Assembly: GCA_029783825.1 (NCBI GenBank)
Contig: JAREIK010001468.1
Coordinates: 930,001-994,000 of the forward strand
Length of the DNA stretch: 64,000 nt
Source: Sapria himalayana
Taxonomy: Eukaryota > Streptophyta > Magnoliopsida > Malpighiales > Rafflesiaceae
Direction: 5' to 3'
The notes beneath the pieces were generated by a model. It saw nothing but the letters and a program-made list of their open reading frames with translations, was not told the DNA's origin and did not search any database. Shown in pieces: positions 25,900 through 36,637 of the stretch. Numbering within the stretch: position 1 is the first letter of the stretch; each line of letters opens with the position of its first letter. The position numbers and the translations under genes were made by a program.

Positions 25900-26990
25900 A
25901 AATGATGATCATTCATTACAAAATATTTATGACTCTCCCGCTTCAATGATCATAACATTAAAGAATATGTCTCATCAAAACCTTACTAGGAAAACCCCAG
26001 TGGAAAAAAAACCTTGTGAAAGAAAAAGAATACATGTGCTTTGAAAGGATAACTATCTTGTTAAAATCTTAATAGGAAAAACCCAATGGGATAAAAACAT
26101 AATGATGAAAATGAGTAATATATGTCTTGAGTATTCAAGACTCCCCTTGATGTCATAATAACTTAGTTTGGAGATCTTTAAGCCTCCTTATTCTAATTTG
26201 GCATACACATTTCTTGAAGGTCTCAGCAGGTAATGCCTTTGTGAATAAATCTATAGGATTATCACTATACTTGATTTGTTATATATCAATCGCACCATTA
26301 TTTTTAAGCTCATGCATGTTAAAAAAACTTTGGAGAAATATGCTTAGTTTGGTCTCATTTGATGCATCCGCCTTTGAGTTATGCAATACAAGCGGCATTA
26401 TCTTCATATAATATTGTTGTGGTATTTGAAATAGGTGGAAGACCACTAGAATCATAAATATGTTGAATCATGGATCTTTATCACATGCATTCTATGCTAT
26501 CCTCATGTATTACTAATAGCTCTGGATGATTGGAGAAGGTTGCTACCATGGTTTGCTTAACAAATCTCAAAGAGATAGCAATATTGCCATAAGTAAATAC
26601 ACATCATGTTTGTGATCGAGCCTTATGGGGATCCGAAAGGTATCTAGCATCAGCATAACCAAGTAATTGTGGTATTGATACTTTGAAATAAAATAGTCCC
26701 ATATCACATGTCACACAAAAGTATCTCAACTAATATTCTACCTCATTCCAATGCCCAAGAGTAGGTGTTAAGCTATATCAGGCAAGTATTCACTAAAAAA
26801 ATTGTCTTGCCTTGTATAATTTATAAGATACATTAGTGCTCTTATTGCACTTAAGTATGGTACTTCTAGACAAATGAGTTTCTCATTCTCTACTATAAGA
26901 GAAGTAATTTTATTATAAGCATCTAATTCATTTGTGCAATGGCCAAAACTAAGTTTTTATTTATAAGAAAACAATGATGCACATATCATT
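25900..26990 (-). mobile_element. Copia 3' end relic (RNase H, polypurine tract, LTR)
   Basis: Read on the minus strand, about 26960 down to 26380 gives the Copia RNase H signature in fragments: GYADARYLSDPHKARSQT, then KQTMVATFSNHPEL, then ILYEDNAACIA. Near 26275-26200 it gives DNPIDLFTKALPAETFKKCV. A purine tract AAGGGGAG follows near 26145. Beyond it, toward 25900, are LTR-like phrases (two copies of a GGGTTTTTCCTA / GGGGTTTTCCTAG motif followed by AAGATTTTAA or AAGGTTTTGA). Stops show it is dead. It abuts the plus-strand gag relic tail-to-tail. Confidence 0.75.
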
Positions 26991-27589
26991 AATATCAATG
27001 TATTGAATATATACATTGGATAGAAAGAGGGCATTCATATGTAGAATATAGGTTATGAATATGCTATAATAGGTACATTTAATATAATGAATATTCATTC
27101 GTGTATTTCATAATAATTTTGTGAATTTTTTCTTATTTTTAAAGGTTACAGCCTCTGAAAATATAATAATTTTTAAATTTTTTCTTATCTAAATTTAATA
27201 TTTATACTTAATATTTTAGTTGTAATTATATTAAGAATAATGTATCAAGTTAATTTGATGTCAGCTAGTTCCTTGATTGATATTATAATGACGAACAAAA
27301 AATAAATTAATAAACTATTATAAATAATGTATATATTTATTAAAATATATTCACAATACATAAAATGATTCAAAATCTAAGTAAAACATATTACTAAATA
27401 GTTTCTTTATGATAGACACATTTTTTCAAATAATATTTGTCTCACTCATAATATATTTTATGATTAATATTTTAGAAAAAAAAAATTATAAATAATTAAT
27501 ATATATCATTAAGATTATAATGATGACAAAAAAATGAGATACATTTATGGTTTAGGATTTATGAGTTTAGGGGTTTACGAGGTTATGGG
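26991..27589. other. AT-rich DNA
   Basis: No gene seen; AT-rich with A/T tracts. Confidence 0.4.
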
Positions 27590-27950
27590 GTCTAGAATCG
27601 TACCCAGTCCTGGATCATACCAGCCTATGGCACGGCTACCACTTTTTCAAAATAGCCATGTAAGATGGCTAATTCTTTCGTGGCCAATCATAATTGAGCA
27701 CATTTTTAAAAAAAAACTAGTTTGTGCTAACAAAAACTCACTTGAACTACATTGCTCACTCCAGGTCTAGCATAGTCCAGTAAGGCCCGGTATGGCCCTG
27801 TAATTTCTAGGCCAACCATGTTGGGCTAGATCGCCAATCTGATTCCCATGCAATGCTGGGCATGGCATGATAAGCCCTCAATTTCTTGCCCGGCACAACA
27901 TGGTGGCACGATCATCCTAACATGGCACGTCCTGTTCGAAACATCTATGA
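27590..27950. mobile_element. Strongly decayed hAT MITE
   Basis: A moderately GC-rich island with GGCACGG, GGCCCGGTATGGCCC and GCCCGGCACAACATGG repeats ends in TTCGAAACATCTA near 27946, a decayed version of the family end TTTGACACCTCTA. CG dinucleotides are largely replaced by TG or CA. It interrupts the Ty3/gypsy reverse-transcriptase relic on its right. The left end was not located precisely. Confidence 0.55.
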
Positions 27951-29130
27951 GTGCTTGGTAGTCAATAAAAATTCACAATGACCCATCTTGCTTCTTCTTG
28001 AATAAAACTGATGCACCATATAAAGCCTTGGATGGTGGGATTAATCCAACACCCAATAACCCCTTTAATTGAATTGTCAACTCATTTGATTCTGAGGGTA
28101 CCACCCTATATGGCCCTATGGCTTGACTTTTTGTTCCAACTCGATCTTGTAATCTTCCTCTCTCCTAGGTGAGAGTTTTTTGGGTAGCTTTGGTAGCATC
28201 ACATCTTTAAACTCATCTAGCACCTTCTTGATTTTCATGAAAATATGATCTTTCATAGGATTAGTTGTGCATTCCTTAAGAGCTGCCAATTAGGTGATCT
28301 CATTTATTAACATCATCTCCAATTGCATGACTGATAGCATAAGCATCTTAATTTTTCCTATGGTAATTGTGGGAATCAAATATGGTTCCTCCTCTTCCAA
28401 TATAACTATTGAACATATAAAAGGTACGAGCAATAACTTTTACTTAGCCATAGAAAATTTTTATCGATTATACCTTGAAGTCATCAATGGATTGCTACCA
28501 TAAAATCAACATCACCTTCCCATGACTCAATCTTTATCATCACCCCATGAGCTACACTCTATGATGGCAAGATAGATGAGTTGATTGCCTTGAGCTAACC
28601 TACCCCCTTGGATGCCTAGAGCATGAGTATATTCGCCTCATCCTTTGAGACAAAGTTGTATGTGGCACTAGTGTCTATCATAGCCTAGGTGTATATCCCA
28701 TTTATCTTCCTCCACATACATGAGTCCTTTGTTTTGAGACTGCTCCTTGGCTTGCTTGACCTTGAGCTTTGAGAGTATTCAACAACTATATTGACCTCAT
28801 ATTAGCATCATCACACTCTTGCTCTATCTCTCTCTCGATCATAGCATTAAGGGACTTACTTTTTCGATATTTAATGCCCATTGTGGTCCATCACACATAG
28901 AGCAATTGGTTTTTTCCATGAAATCTTTAGGCTTGTCCCGACCCTTTCCTTCTTTGCTATTCGATGTTGCACTTGATCCTTCTATAGCAGCATTATATCT
29001 TTTAAGTCCATTATCTCTACAACTTTTAGCATGATTACTCCTATATAGTGGCTTGGTTTGAGTTGAGTCTCCTCTTTATAAATCTATTAGTGACTAATTA
29101 TCGCTATGGTCATGACTACATCTTGGATGT
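27951..29130 (-). mobile_element. Ty3/gypsy retrotransposon relic (gag-protease-RT)
   Basis: On the minus strand, the part nearest 28220-27955 reads KVLDEFKDVMLPKLPKKLSP, then RREEDYKIELE, PYRVVPSE, and ASVLFKKKQDGSL.IFIDYQAL. This is the start of plant gypsy reverse transcriptase up to its VDYRALN block. Upstream on that strand (28680-28440), IDTSATYNFVSKDEAN and KIESWEGDVDFMVA correspond to the gypsy protease DTGATHNFV and GSWEGKVDFTV region. Near 28910-28850 a CxxCDGPHWA-like knuckle (CSMCDGPQWALN) appears. Stops throughout; truncated at the hAT MITE. Confidence 0.8.
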
Positions 29131-30659
29131 CATGTCTTCTCAATTCTTGTTTGGCCTAGCTATTATGACTTTGTGATGCAACATGTGTTAGTTATTAGGT
29201 CAACAATGAGACAAATCAATTCTAGAAAATGTTATATTTTAGACTATTATATCAATCTTAAATTCATTGATTTGTCTATTTAATTTATGTGATATATATT
29301 CCAATAGTTTAAATTATATTGGGTTTAGATATAAAACTAAAGTTGAGTTATTGCATAATCACTCTTTGAACTAACAACATATAAGGTAGTTATCATCATT
29401 AAGCTTATCCCAAATAATTGCCACATAAGTATCCCCTCAGTTTGTTATCACTAAGACAGCAAATCATCTATACTCGAGAGTTATTTATCATCCCATACCT
29501 TTTAGGTAACTCATCAACTTTCCTTAATAGTTATTTTATATGTACACTCTTATTCTCTAGCCTCGGATGTTATAGAGACCAATTATTGATGTGGATTATA
29601 AGTATTTTCACTTTCAACTTTGTAAAGCCCATAATCACATAATTAATATATGTTTCCTTCAAGTTTTACTAGCTATGATCATACAAGTGAAAGAAACTCA
29701 AAGAGCTATCACCACCTTATGAGTCACAATATATTAGTACATATCTTAAGGATTACCTGTCATCATTCTCCTCGGTGATGATGTGACTTACACACTAAAG
29801 GTAAAAGCCCTTAAGACATATTAGTACATATTTTAAGGAATACATATCATTATAATTGAGAATCAGTTCTTCTATGTCATATACAAAGGATTAGCATGTA
29901 AAATTATTTATGCTTTCAGTTTTGTAAGTACCACACTCATAATGATTAATATACTCAAATTTTATGTTTTAACGAATATGTTATCTCATGTATCATGGTT
30001 AAAAGGGTTGTTTATTTCTTCTTACCATATGTGCGAGTGAGTCTTGTGGTTGACCTCTCACCATCCACCAAACAACTAACACAACCCTACCAATGATCAA
30101 ATTCTTAATTCAATTTCTATTTTAACACTCATCTATCAATTTCTATAAGACGGGATAAATTAAAGCACACCCATTAATATAAAATCCATTTATACATCAC
30201 ACAAATAAAGTTACACAATCCCTAAAACCACATACTATTTTGATATAATTTCTTAAATTTACCTTAAAGATGAATGTTTGAGAGTCATGCCCCCAACTCT
30301 AGTATTTTGTTTATGTCTTGTGTCCTTTTCTTTTTTGGAGCCCTTTTAGAGTTTAAAAACTAACCCTAAGGTTTGTTTGATGGACTTTATTTTTGCTTAT
30401 GCATGGAAGAAGAATAAAAATTAGGATTTTTCTTGATTTCTTTCTTCCTCTTTTATACTCAAACATATGACATTATTTTATGTAGAAAGCCATGAATTTC
30501 AGAAGAAATCTAAAACTTTAGACTTTATCTTTTAAGCTCGAGGTCAGAACTCTAGAAAGTGGTCACGATTCTAAAATGTATCTCAATCTTTTTGTATCAA
30601 AAAATCTTGATTCTTGGAATAAATTATGACTTGGATCTAATGTATATATAATATAAAAT
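29131..30659. other. AT-rich DNA
   Basis: No gene recognised. It may contain more of the gypsy element beyond recognition. Confidence 0.4.
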
Positions 30660-30960
30660 CATAATACTAGGAATTATTGTAGCTTTGGTATTGGTCTATC
30701 TCATACATTAGATGGTTGCAACACTGTGAATAGCTATAGCTTTTGGAATGACCTCTCATGAGCATAATATAATTGTGATATTGATAACGATCTCTCATGT
30801 GCATAATATGATTGCAATAATGGGAGTGACCATATCTTTGATATTGGTTTCTTTTAATCATCATATAGTTGTGGTAGTAGAAATGACCATATTATTTGGA
30901 ATTGGCTCTCATGTGCATCTAATAGCCATGATACTTGGAAATAGTTGACACAAATTATAG
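30660..30960. repeat. Degenerate tandem repeat
   Basis: Diverged units of roughly 55 bases share CTCTCATGTGCATAATATGATTG-like segments (near 30755, 30800 and 30910) alternating with GATATTGG / GGAATGACC. Short open frames on both strands follow the repeat and are not taken as genes. Confidence 0.55.
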
Positions 30961-32002
30961 TATTTGTTGTCTTAAGTGGCCATAGCAATGACTATGGTAC
31001 TAGTTATGACTTTTCTCATATATCATATTGTACTTGTAGTAACACTAAAAAAATGTCGTGATACCAATAATTAGCACAAATATAAAAGTTACACATTTGT
31101 CATTCCTTGAAGGCAAGAGTCATGATCTTAGAGATTGACCATACTCGAGTAAATACTATTTGTAATATTTTGTGTCCAAAAGTCATGGTACTGAAAACTT
31201 ATTTTAGCTTTGGCATGAGTAATTTTGGCTTAACAACTTTTTTCAACTCAAAATTTGTTATTTTGTAAAAAGATTATGACTCTATTTTGAGATGATAAAG
31301 CCTTATTTAAAAAAGTAAGATTATTTGTTCGAGGATGAGTAATTATCATTGTATGAGAGTTTATGCAAAATTCAAAGTAATAATTTTTAAAGTTATTTTA
31401 TATATTATCATAATGTGGCTACATTGAATATATGCTTTAAATGCAATAATTTTATTGAATGATATTTTTTGTGAAATTGGATGAATATTAGTGAAATCAA
31501 ATCTAAATTGAGTATAATTTATGAACTTGACAAAAACCTGAATTGGGGGTAGAAGTAGAATAACAATAATGTCTTGACTTGTTTATATTAACACTTGTCT
31601 GTTGAGAAGTGGTGACAACCTTTTTTTGGTTACAACTTTACAAACAAATCATGATAATCTCGGTACAACATAACTTTATCACTTTGTTGTCGTAATCTTT
31701 CACTCTACATATATTATTTTTATATCTTGATAACTAAGTGGTAAATTCATATGAGAAATTATGATATTTTTCATTGTCATAACATATTCATTACAAAGTC
31801 AAAATTATAAAATACCAAATAATTTATAATCGTGACAAACTTTTTTTGATATTACTTTTTTACAAAGAATAATAATCTTGATCATGATATTCTTACTAAT
31901 ATAACTATGTGTTCCAAATAAAAACTTTTTAAATCATAGTTTTTTTGTCATCATGATTTTATGTTCTAGATAATAATTATCTCAATCATAATTTTTAGCT
32001 TG
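30961..32002. other. AT-rich DNA
   Basis: No gene seen; scattered ATCATGA/TCATGAT and GTCATGG motifs without clear order. Confidence 0.4.
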
Positions 32003-34098
32003 CATGTCATAGGATTCCTATGTCTACATCTAGGAACAACATACTAAAATATTATAAGTTAGAAAAATAAATAATAATTAATGAATTTAAGGATTATAGT
32101 GGAGTGATGTCCGTGACGTCTGATATCTAGACTAATCATGATAATGCATCTTATCCATGCCTCACCGCCCACTATGTAGATTCAAAATGGACTCTAATTA
32201 AATAAATTTAAGGATTCTCTGAGATTCTCCATCCTCATGATGACCCGGTTATTTTTGAATGCATGATGAAGATCTTTAGATAATATAAAATTCAAAAAAA
32301 AATTAGTATCACATTCGATAACACATCTAATAATGGAGTCGTGATTAAAATGTTTGTTAGGAATATTAGAGACAAGCCATTAGAAGAGATTTTCCAAGTT
32401 AGATAAATGTGTCATATGATTAACCTGATTTTACAAGCGAGGATGAAGGTGTGTTCCCCCGCTTTAGAAAATATACGTAACTCACCAAAATACATTCGTA
32501 TGCCTTGAAGACAATAGGAGTTCAGTAGTCTCTATTTGTTTGTGAATCTCAAGAAGAAAAAATTCCAATTAGATGTGAGACACCGTTGAAATTATACTTA
32601 CATGATGTTGGATTCATGTGTTTGATACGAATATGTGATATCTGACTGGGCTACAGTAGTTTCATTTATGAAATTCCTGAAATTTTTTTATGACACAACG
32701 AACATGTGTCCATCTATTTATACTCCCACGACTTTCATTGCACTCAAGTGCATATGCAATATTAGTAGTATATTTAGGAAGTATCAAGATGACTCGACAC
32801 TTAGCTATATGATTGTAGAGATGGAAACCATGTACTTAAAGTACTGGGCCGCCATTCCATCTCTTTATTATCTGGCTACCTGCATTGACCCTAGGATTAA
32901 GATGGAAGGGATAGAGAATATTTTGACTTACATTTCCTCGTGCATGAACCTGGAAGATCCACCTGAAGGGTTTGTTCACGAGAAGTTGACTGAGTTATTT
33001 ACATACTATGATAGTAGGTATGGTGGTAGTAGTTGTGAGGCATCGAGTATGGACACGAATACCATATTCCTAGATGATGACTTTTCCATTGAGTTAGCGA
33101 GGAAGAAATGATGGAGTGGACCATCGAATAAGAGCGAGCTGTCTTGGTACTTAAATACTGATTACTACTAAATCCTATCAAATCCAGATACTAAGAATTT
33201 TAATATATTACAGTGGTGGAAATCATACGAGTCCACATTTCCCATACTATCTAAGATGTCATGGGATCTACTAACTCCTCTAGTGTCGAGCGTATCATCG
33301 GAGTCTATTTTGTCTGTTGTAGTGAATATGATTTCAGATAAGAGATCGAGATTACGTCTAGGTGTTATTGGGGCTTTAGCATGCATGAAGGATTGAGAGG
33401 ATTCGAGCTTGGGCATCCAGGATAGTGTTGGAGCTGGGATTGTAGCAAAAGTAGAGGAGTTGATTACTAATTATGATCCATATGATAGTAATTTTGATAT
33501 TGAGTATGATAATGATATGATGATTGATGAAGTTGTCACTTGATGCCTGATGGTTAATGATTGTCGGGTTGCGACACTTATGTTATTCTTATGTCTGATT
33601 CTGATTCTGATTTTTGATTTTGATGTACTTGTTTTTATTTATATTATATTTAGTTTTATCATTTTTGTTTCAGTGTTTATTTAATTTTTGGTTGTGATAC
33701 TTGAAAGTTGACACTTGAATATTTGTTTTTTTTTATTTTGCATTTGATTTAATTTTTTTTTAATATTTAAGTTTTAATATTTTATTAATTCATATCTAAT
33801 TCTAATTACTGAAAAGTAAAAACAATTAATATTAAAAAAAACTTTTAAAGTATTACAATTTACAATTTAAAAATTTTTAAACATAAACTAATTAATGAAT
33901 ACATAAATAAAAATAATATTAAATTAAAAAAATTATTAAAATTTAAAAACCAGCTCATACGGGCCTGACCCGGCATGGTTTCTTAACCGTCCAAGCCTAC
34001 TAGGCGTGTCGTGCCTGGCATGAAGAAACCATGCAGGGGCCCGTTTGAGCATACTAAACCGGGCCGGGCTAGTTCAGCCCGGCCCGTTTGACACCTCT
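32003..34098 (+). mobile_element. 5'-truncated hAT element with transposase relic
   Basis: Homology to the intact transposase begins abruptly at its RRIPRSTSR segment (about 32003) and continues to the C-terminus (about 33543). The longest open piece, 32635-33111, reads SFMKFLKFFYDTTNMCPSIY and continues through EMETMYLKYWAAIPSLYYLA. The dimerisation region LQWWKSYES follows near 33210. Stops and frameshifts break it. A GC-rich subterminal array (33960-34090) ends in CCCGTTTGACACCTCT at 34098. No left terminal repeat was seen. Confidence 0.85.
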
Positions 34099-34424
34099 TG
34101 GTTAAACACACATAATTCCTAAGAGAGCATGATTTTTGACTTCTAATTAAGAACAAATTCAAGATGAATTTAAGTAATGATTGATTAGGAATAAAATTCA
34201 AGACCTAGATATTCATGCTAGTTATCAATGAGATGTACCAAAATTCTCATGTTAAATCTTTTTTAATGTCAAGCGCAGTAGAAATCAAAGATTGGTTTAT
34301 TTATATGTGTATAATGATTGCGGTTATATAATATTTTATTATGAAAATATTATGCTTTTGAATATTAATGGATATAAATATTAACTAGAACAATGATTTA
34401 GGATTCCATAGCCAAATATAAAAA
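34099..34424. other. AT-rich DNA
   Basis: No gene recognised. Confidence 0.4.
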
Positions 34425-34600
34425 TTTTCGATATATTCATCGATATATCTCCGAAATATACATAAATTCTAAGTATCGATATATCCATTAAGACCGATAT
34501 ATCTATCATTTATTGATGCGCGTATACAAAAACACACCAATATATCTTCGATATATATGATATATCTATAAAATCCAAGTACAGATATATTCGTAAAAAT
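34425..34600. repeat. Cluster of CGATATAT motifs
   Basis: TCGATATAT or CCGATATAT occurs at least five times (near 34427, 34439, 34478, 34494 and 34548), with related GATATATC / GAAATATAC phrases between. The motif ATCGATATATC is near-palindromic. Confidence 0.6.
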
Positions 34601-36300
34601 TGATATTTTAATCTTTGTTCCATACTAATATAGATTTATGTGTATTAGTCATTGCAGATAATGACATATAAGTTTTAGGACACACTTATGAGATTATAGT
34701 CAAAGAAATTGATAGTCATTCTATTCTTATCTCATGAGATGAACCTATCTATGAAAACTCTAAAATTATATAAATTTAATTTATGCAAGTATGATGCTCA
34801 CGAAGCCAAAAGCACAAATGGATTTATGATTATTATATTATACATATTCTAGAAGAATTGGCCTTCAGATGATGTGAGAGTTAAGTATAATAAATAACCT
34901 AGTAGTTTGACCATGTTATGAGAGTCATGTGTTGGATCTGATGTTTAACAATAGGTAAGTCATAAAACACAAGCAAGATGAGATGTTTCATAAGGTACTG
35001 ATAATCATGCGAACCATTTATTTTTATATAACTTTCACATGAGAAACCATTAGGAAGATATATATCAATTCACACGAGTATGATACTTTTGAAGTTGAAA
35101 GTTCAAATGCAATTATTACCACATCATTTCACATCGATTATGACTAGTGAGGTCCAAGAATATAAATGAATACTCGAAGTAGTCTTCAATGAAAGATGAA
35201 ATATTGCCTGAAAAGTGAAAGTGTGGATGACTTGTGAAAAGTGTAAGTATGGTTTCGATGATAAAATAACAAATGCATAACTACTAGGGAACCATCCCTA
35301 GTAGTGGCAGTTCAAGATTGATAACCACCTTATAATTTGTACACCAAATGGGGCAAATAGAAAAAACTATATCATCATATCATTCATTTGATAATCAATC
35401 ATAAAAGTATCTCAAGATTTAAGAAAAATTATCATGCACAAGAAAGTAAACCAACTATTGAGTCTAAGTATCTATCTGAGACCCAAGTTTATCTTCTCAA
35501 CTTGAGCAACAATTAGTTCATTATTGGTTGATCAAACTGCTTACACAATCCCATGTAGGATCAATATACGAACTTACGCCCAGATCTGATATCTTTTTGC
35601 CTTCCCATGTTCCCTAGCAGCATCCCAGCTCTTCTGTATGAGTGATATTGAAGCTGCAACATCAGATCATCAACCCTATCATCCACCCCTATAATGGGAA
35701 CTCATAAAACTTATTCCCAAGATTCAAACTAGTTCCTGCCATTCTTATTCATGAATCCAGCTTGTTGTGGCACTTAACTTCATCATAATGAGAACAAGAT
35801 GAGCCAAACCCAGATATATTCGACATTCAAGCTATACTTTGAACTAGCCCTAGCTTTCTACTTTGATTTTTGGCTGCTCAGTCAAAATCATACAATGACA
35901 CAAAAATGACAATCACCATGGTCGAGACATGATATTTGCAGTAGAAGATGATGAGAATAATACTTTTAATGATAATTTTAAGTTTTGTGACAGGGCCATG
36001 GCTATGTATGATGCATGACATGCTCGATAAGTTTAGTCATCAGTTAGGACCGGAATAAGAAGTGACTTTCTAATATGAGATTATTCATAGTTAATCAAAA
36101 TATGAGATTAAAAAAAAAATTAGGATTATTAATTTCAATTATTCCTAACTTTTTATGTCCCCAACATAACATGCATTTTAGGGATTTAAAAAAAAAAACA
36201 TATTTAGTATGCGTTGTATAAAATTCAAAAATAATTGAGTTTTGATATATTCAAATTTATTTCTCATTCCAACGATATCATAATTAAGTTTATATAACAT
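34601..36300. other. AT-rich DNA, possibly decayed Copia RNase H
   Basis: Near 34760-34900 a plus-strand reading YDAHEAKSTNGFMI is faintly like Copia RNase H text (DRKSTSGYVF), but too weak to call. Around 35560-35950 the composition is more balanced, with no domain recognised. Confidence 0.3.
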
Positions 36301-36309
36301 TTTTGAATG

Positions 36310-36320
36310 TATATAAATAG
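36310..36320 (+). promoter_or_regulatory. Candidate TATA box of the DRP5A gene
   Basis: TATATAAATAG, a good plant TATA box, lies about 195 bases before the DRP5A ATG. Initiation would be expected near 36345. A weaker alternative, AAAATATA, lies at 36431-36438. Confidence 0.45.
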
Positions 36321-36460
36321 TTTTTTCAAATATATAATGAATATATAGACAGACAGCGTGGACAGGTCCTTTCCACAAGAACGGAACACAGCTGTTTTCC
36401 GCCAAACCCTAAAATTTAAATTCAAATTTTAAAATATACCTTGCGCTCTCGCGGATCGCC

Positions 36461-36637
36461 ATGGTCTCCACTCCACCGCACCGGCCCACACGCTTCTCTT
36501 TTTCGCATGGCAATGGGCACAACAGACCTTGCCACGCCAACGAAGACGCCATCAACAACCTCTGCTTCTCATTCGAGAAAGAACCAAAACGTCATCTCAA
36601 CCACCTCGGCCACTGCCACTTCGGTCTCCCGATTTGA
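36461..36637 (+). promoter_or_regulatory. uORF with strong start context overlapping DRP5A
   Basis: The ATG at 36461 in GATCGCCATGG context (G at -3 and +4) opens a 58-codon frame ending at TGA 36635-36637. It is out of frame with DRP5A, whose ATG at 36507 lies inside it. If the mRNA starts at the 36310 TATA box, ribosomes would meet this ATG first. Confidence 0.45.

Noticed and set aside
34601..36300. Copia RNase H relic
   Set aside because: Only one faint motif-like stretch (EAKSTNGFMI); not enough to call a domain.
36441..36506. Extension of DRP5A to an upstream TTG
   Set aside because: There is no in-frame ATG before 36507 and the extra residues are unlike family N-termini.
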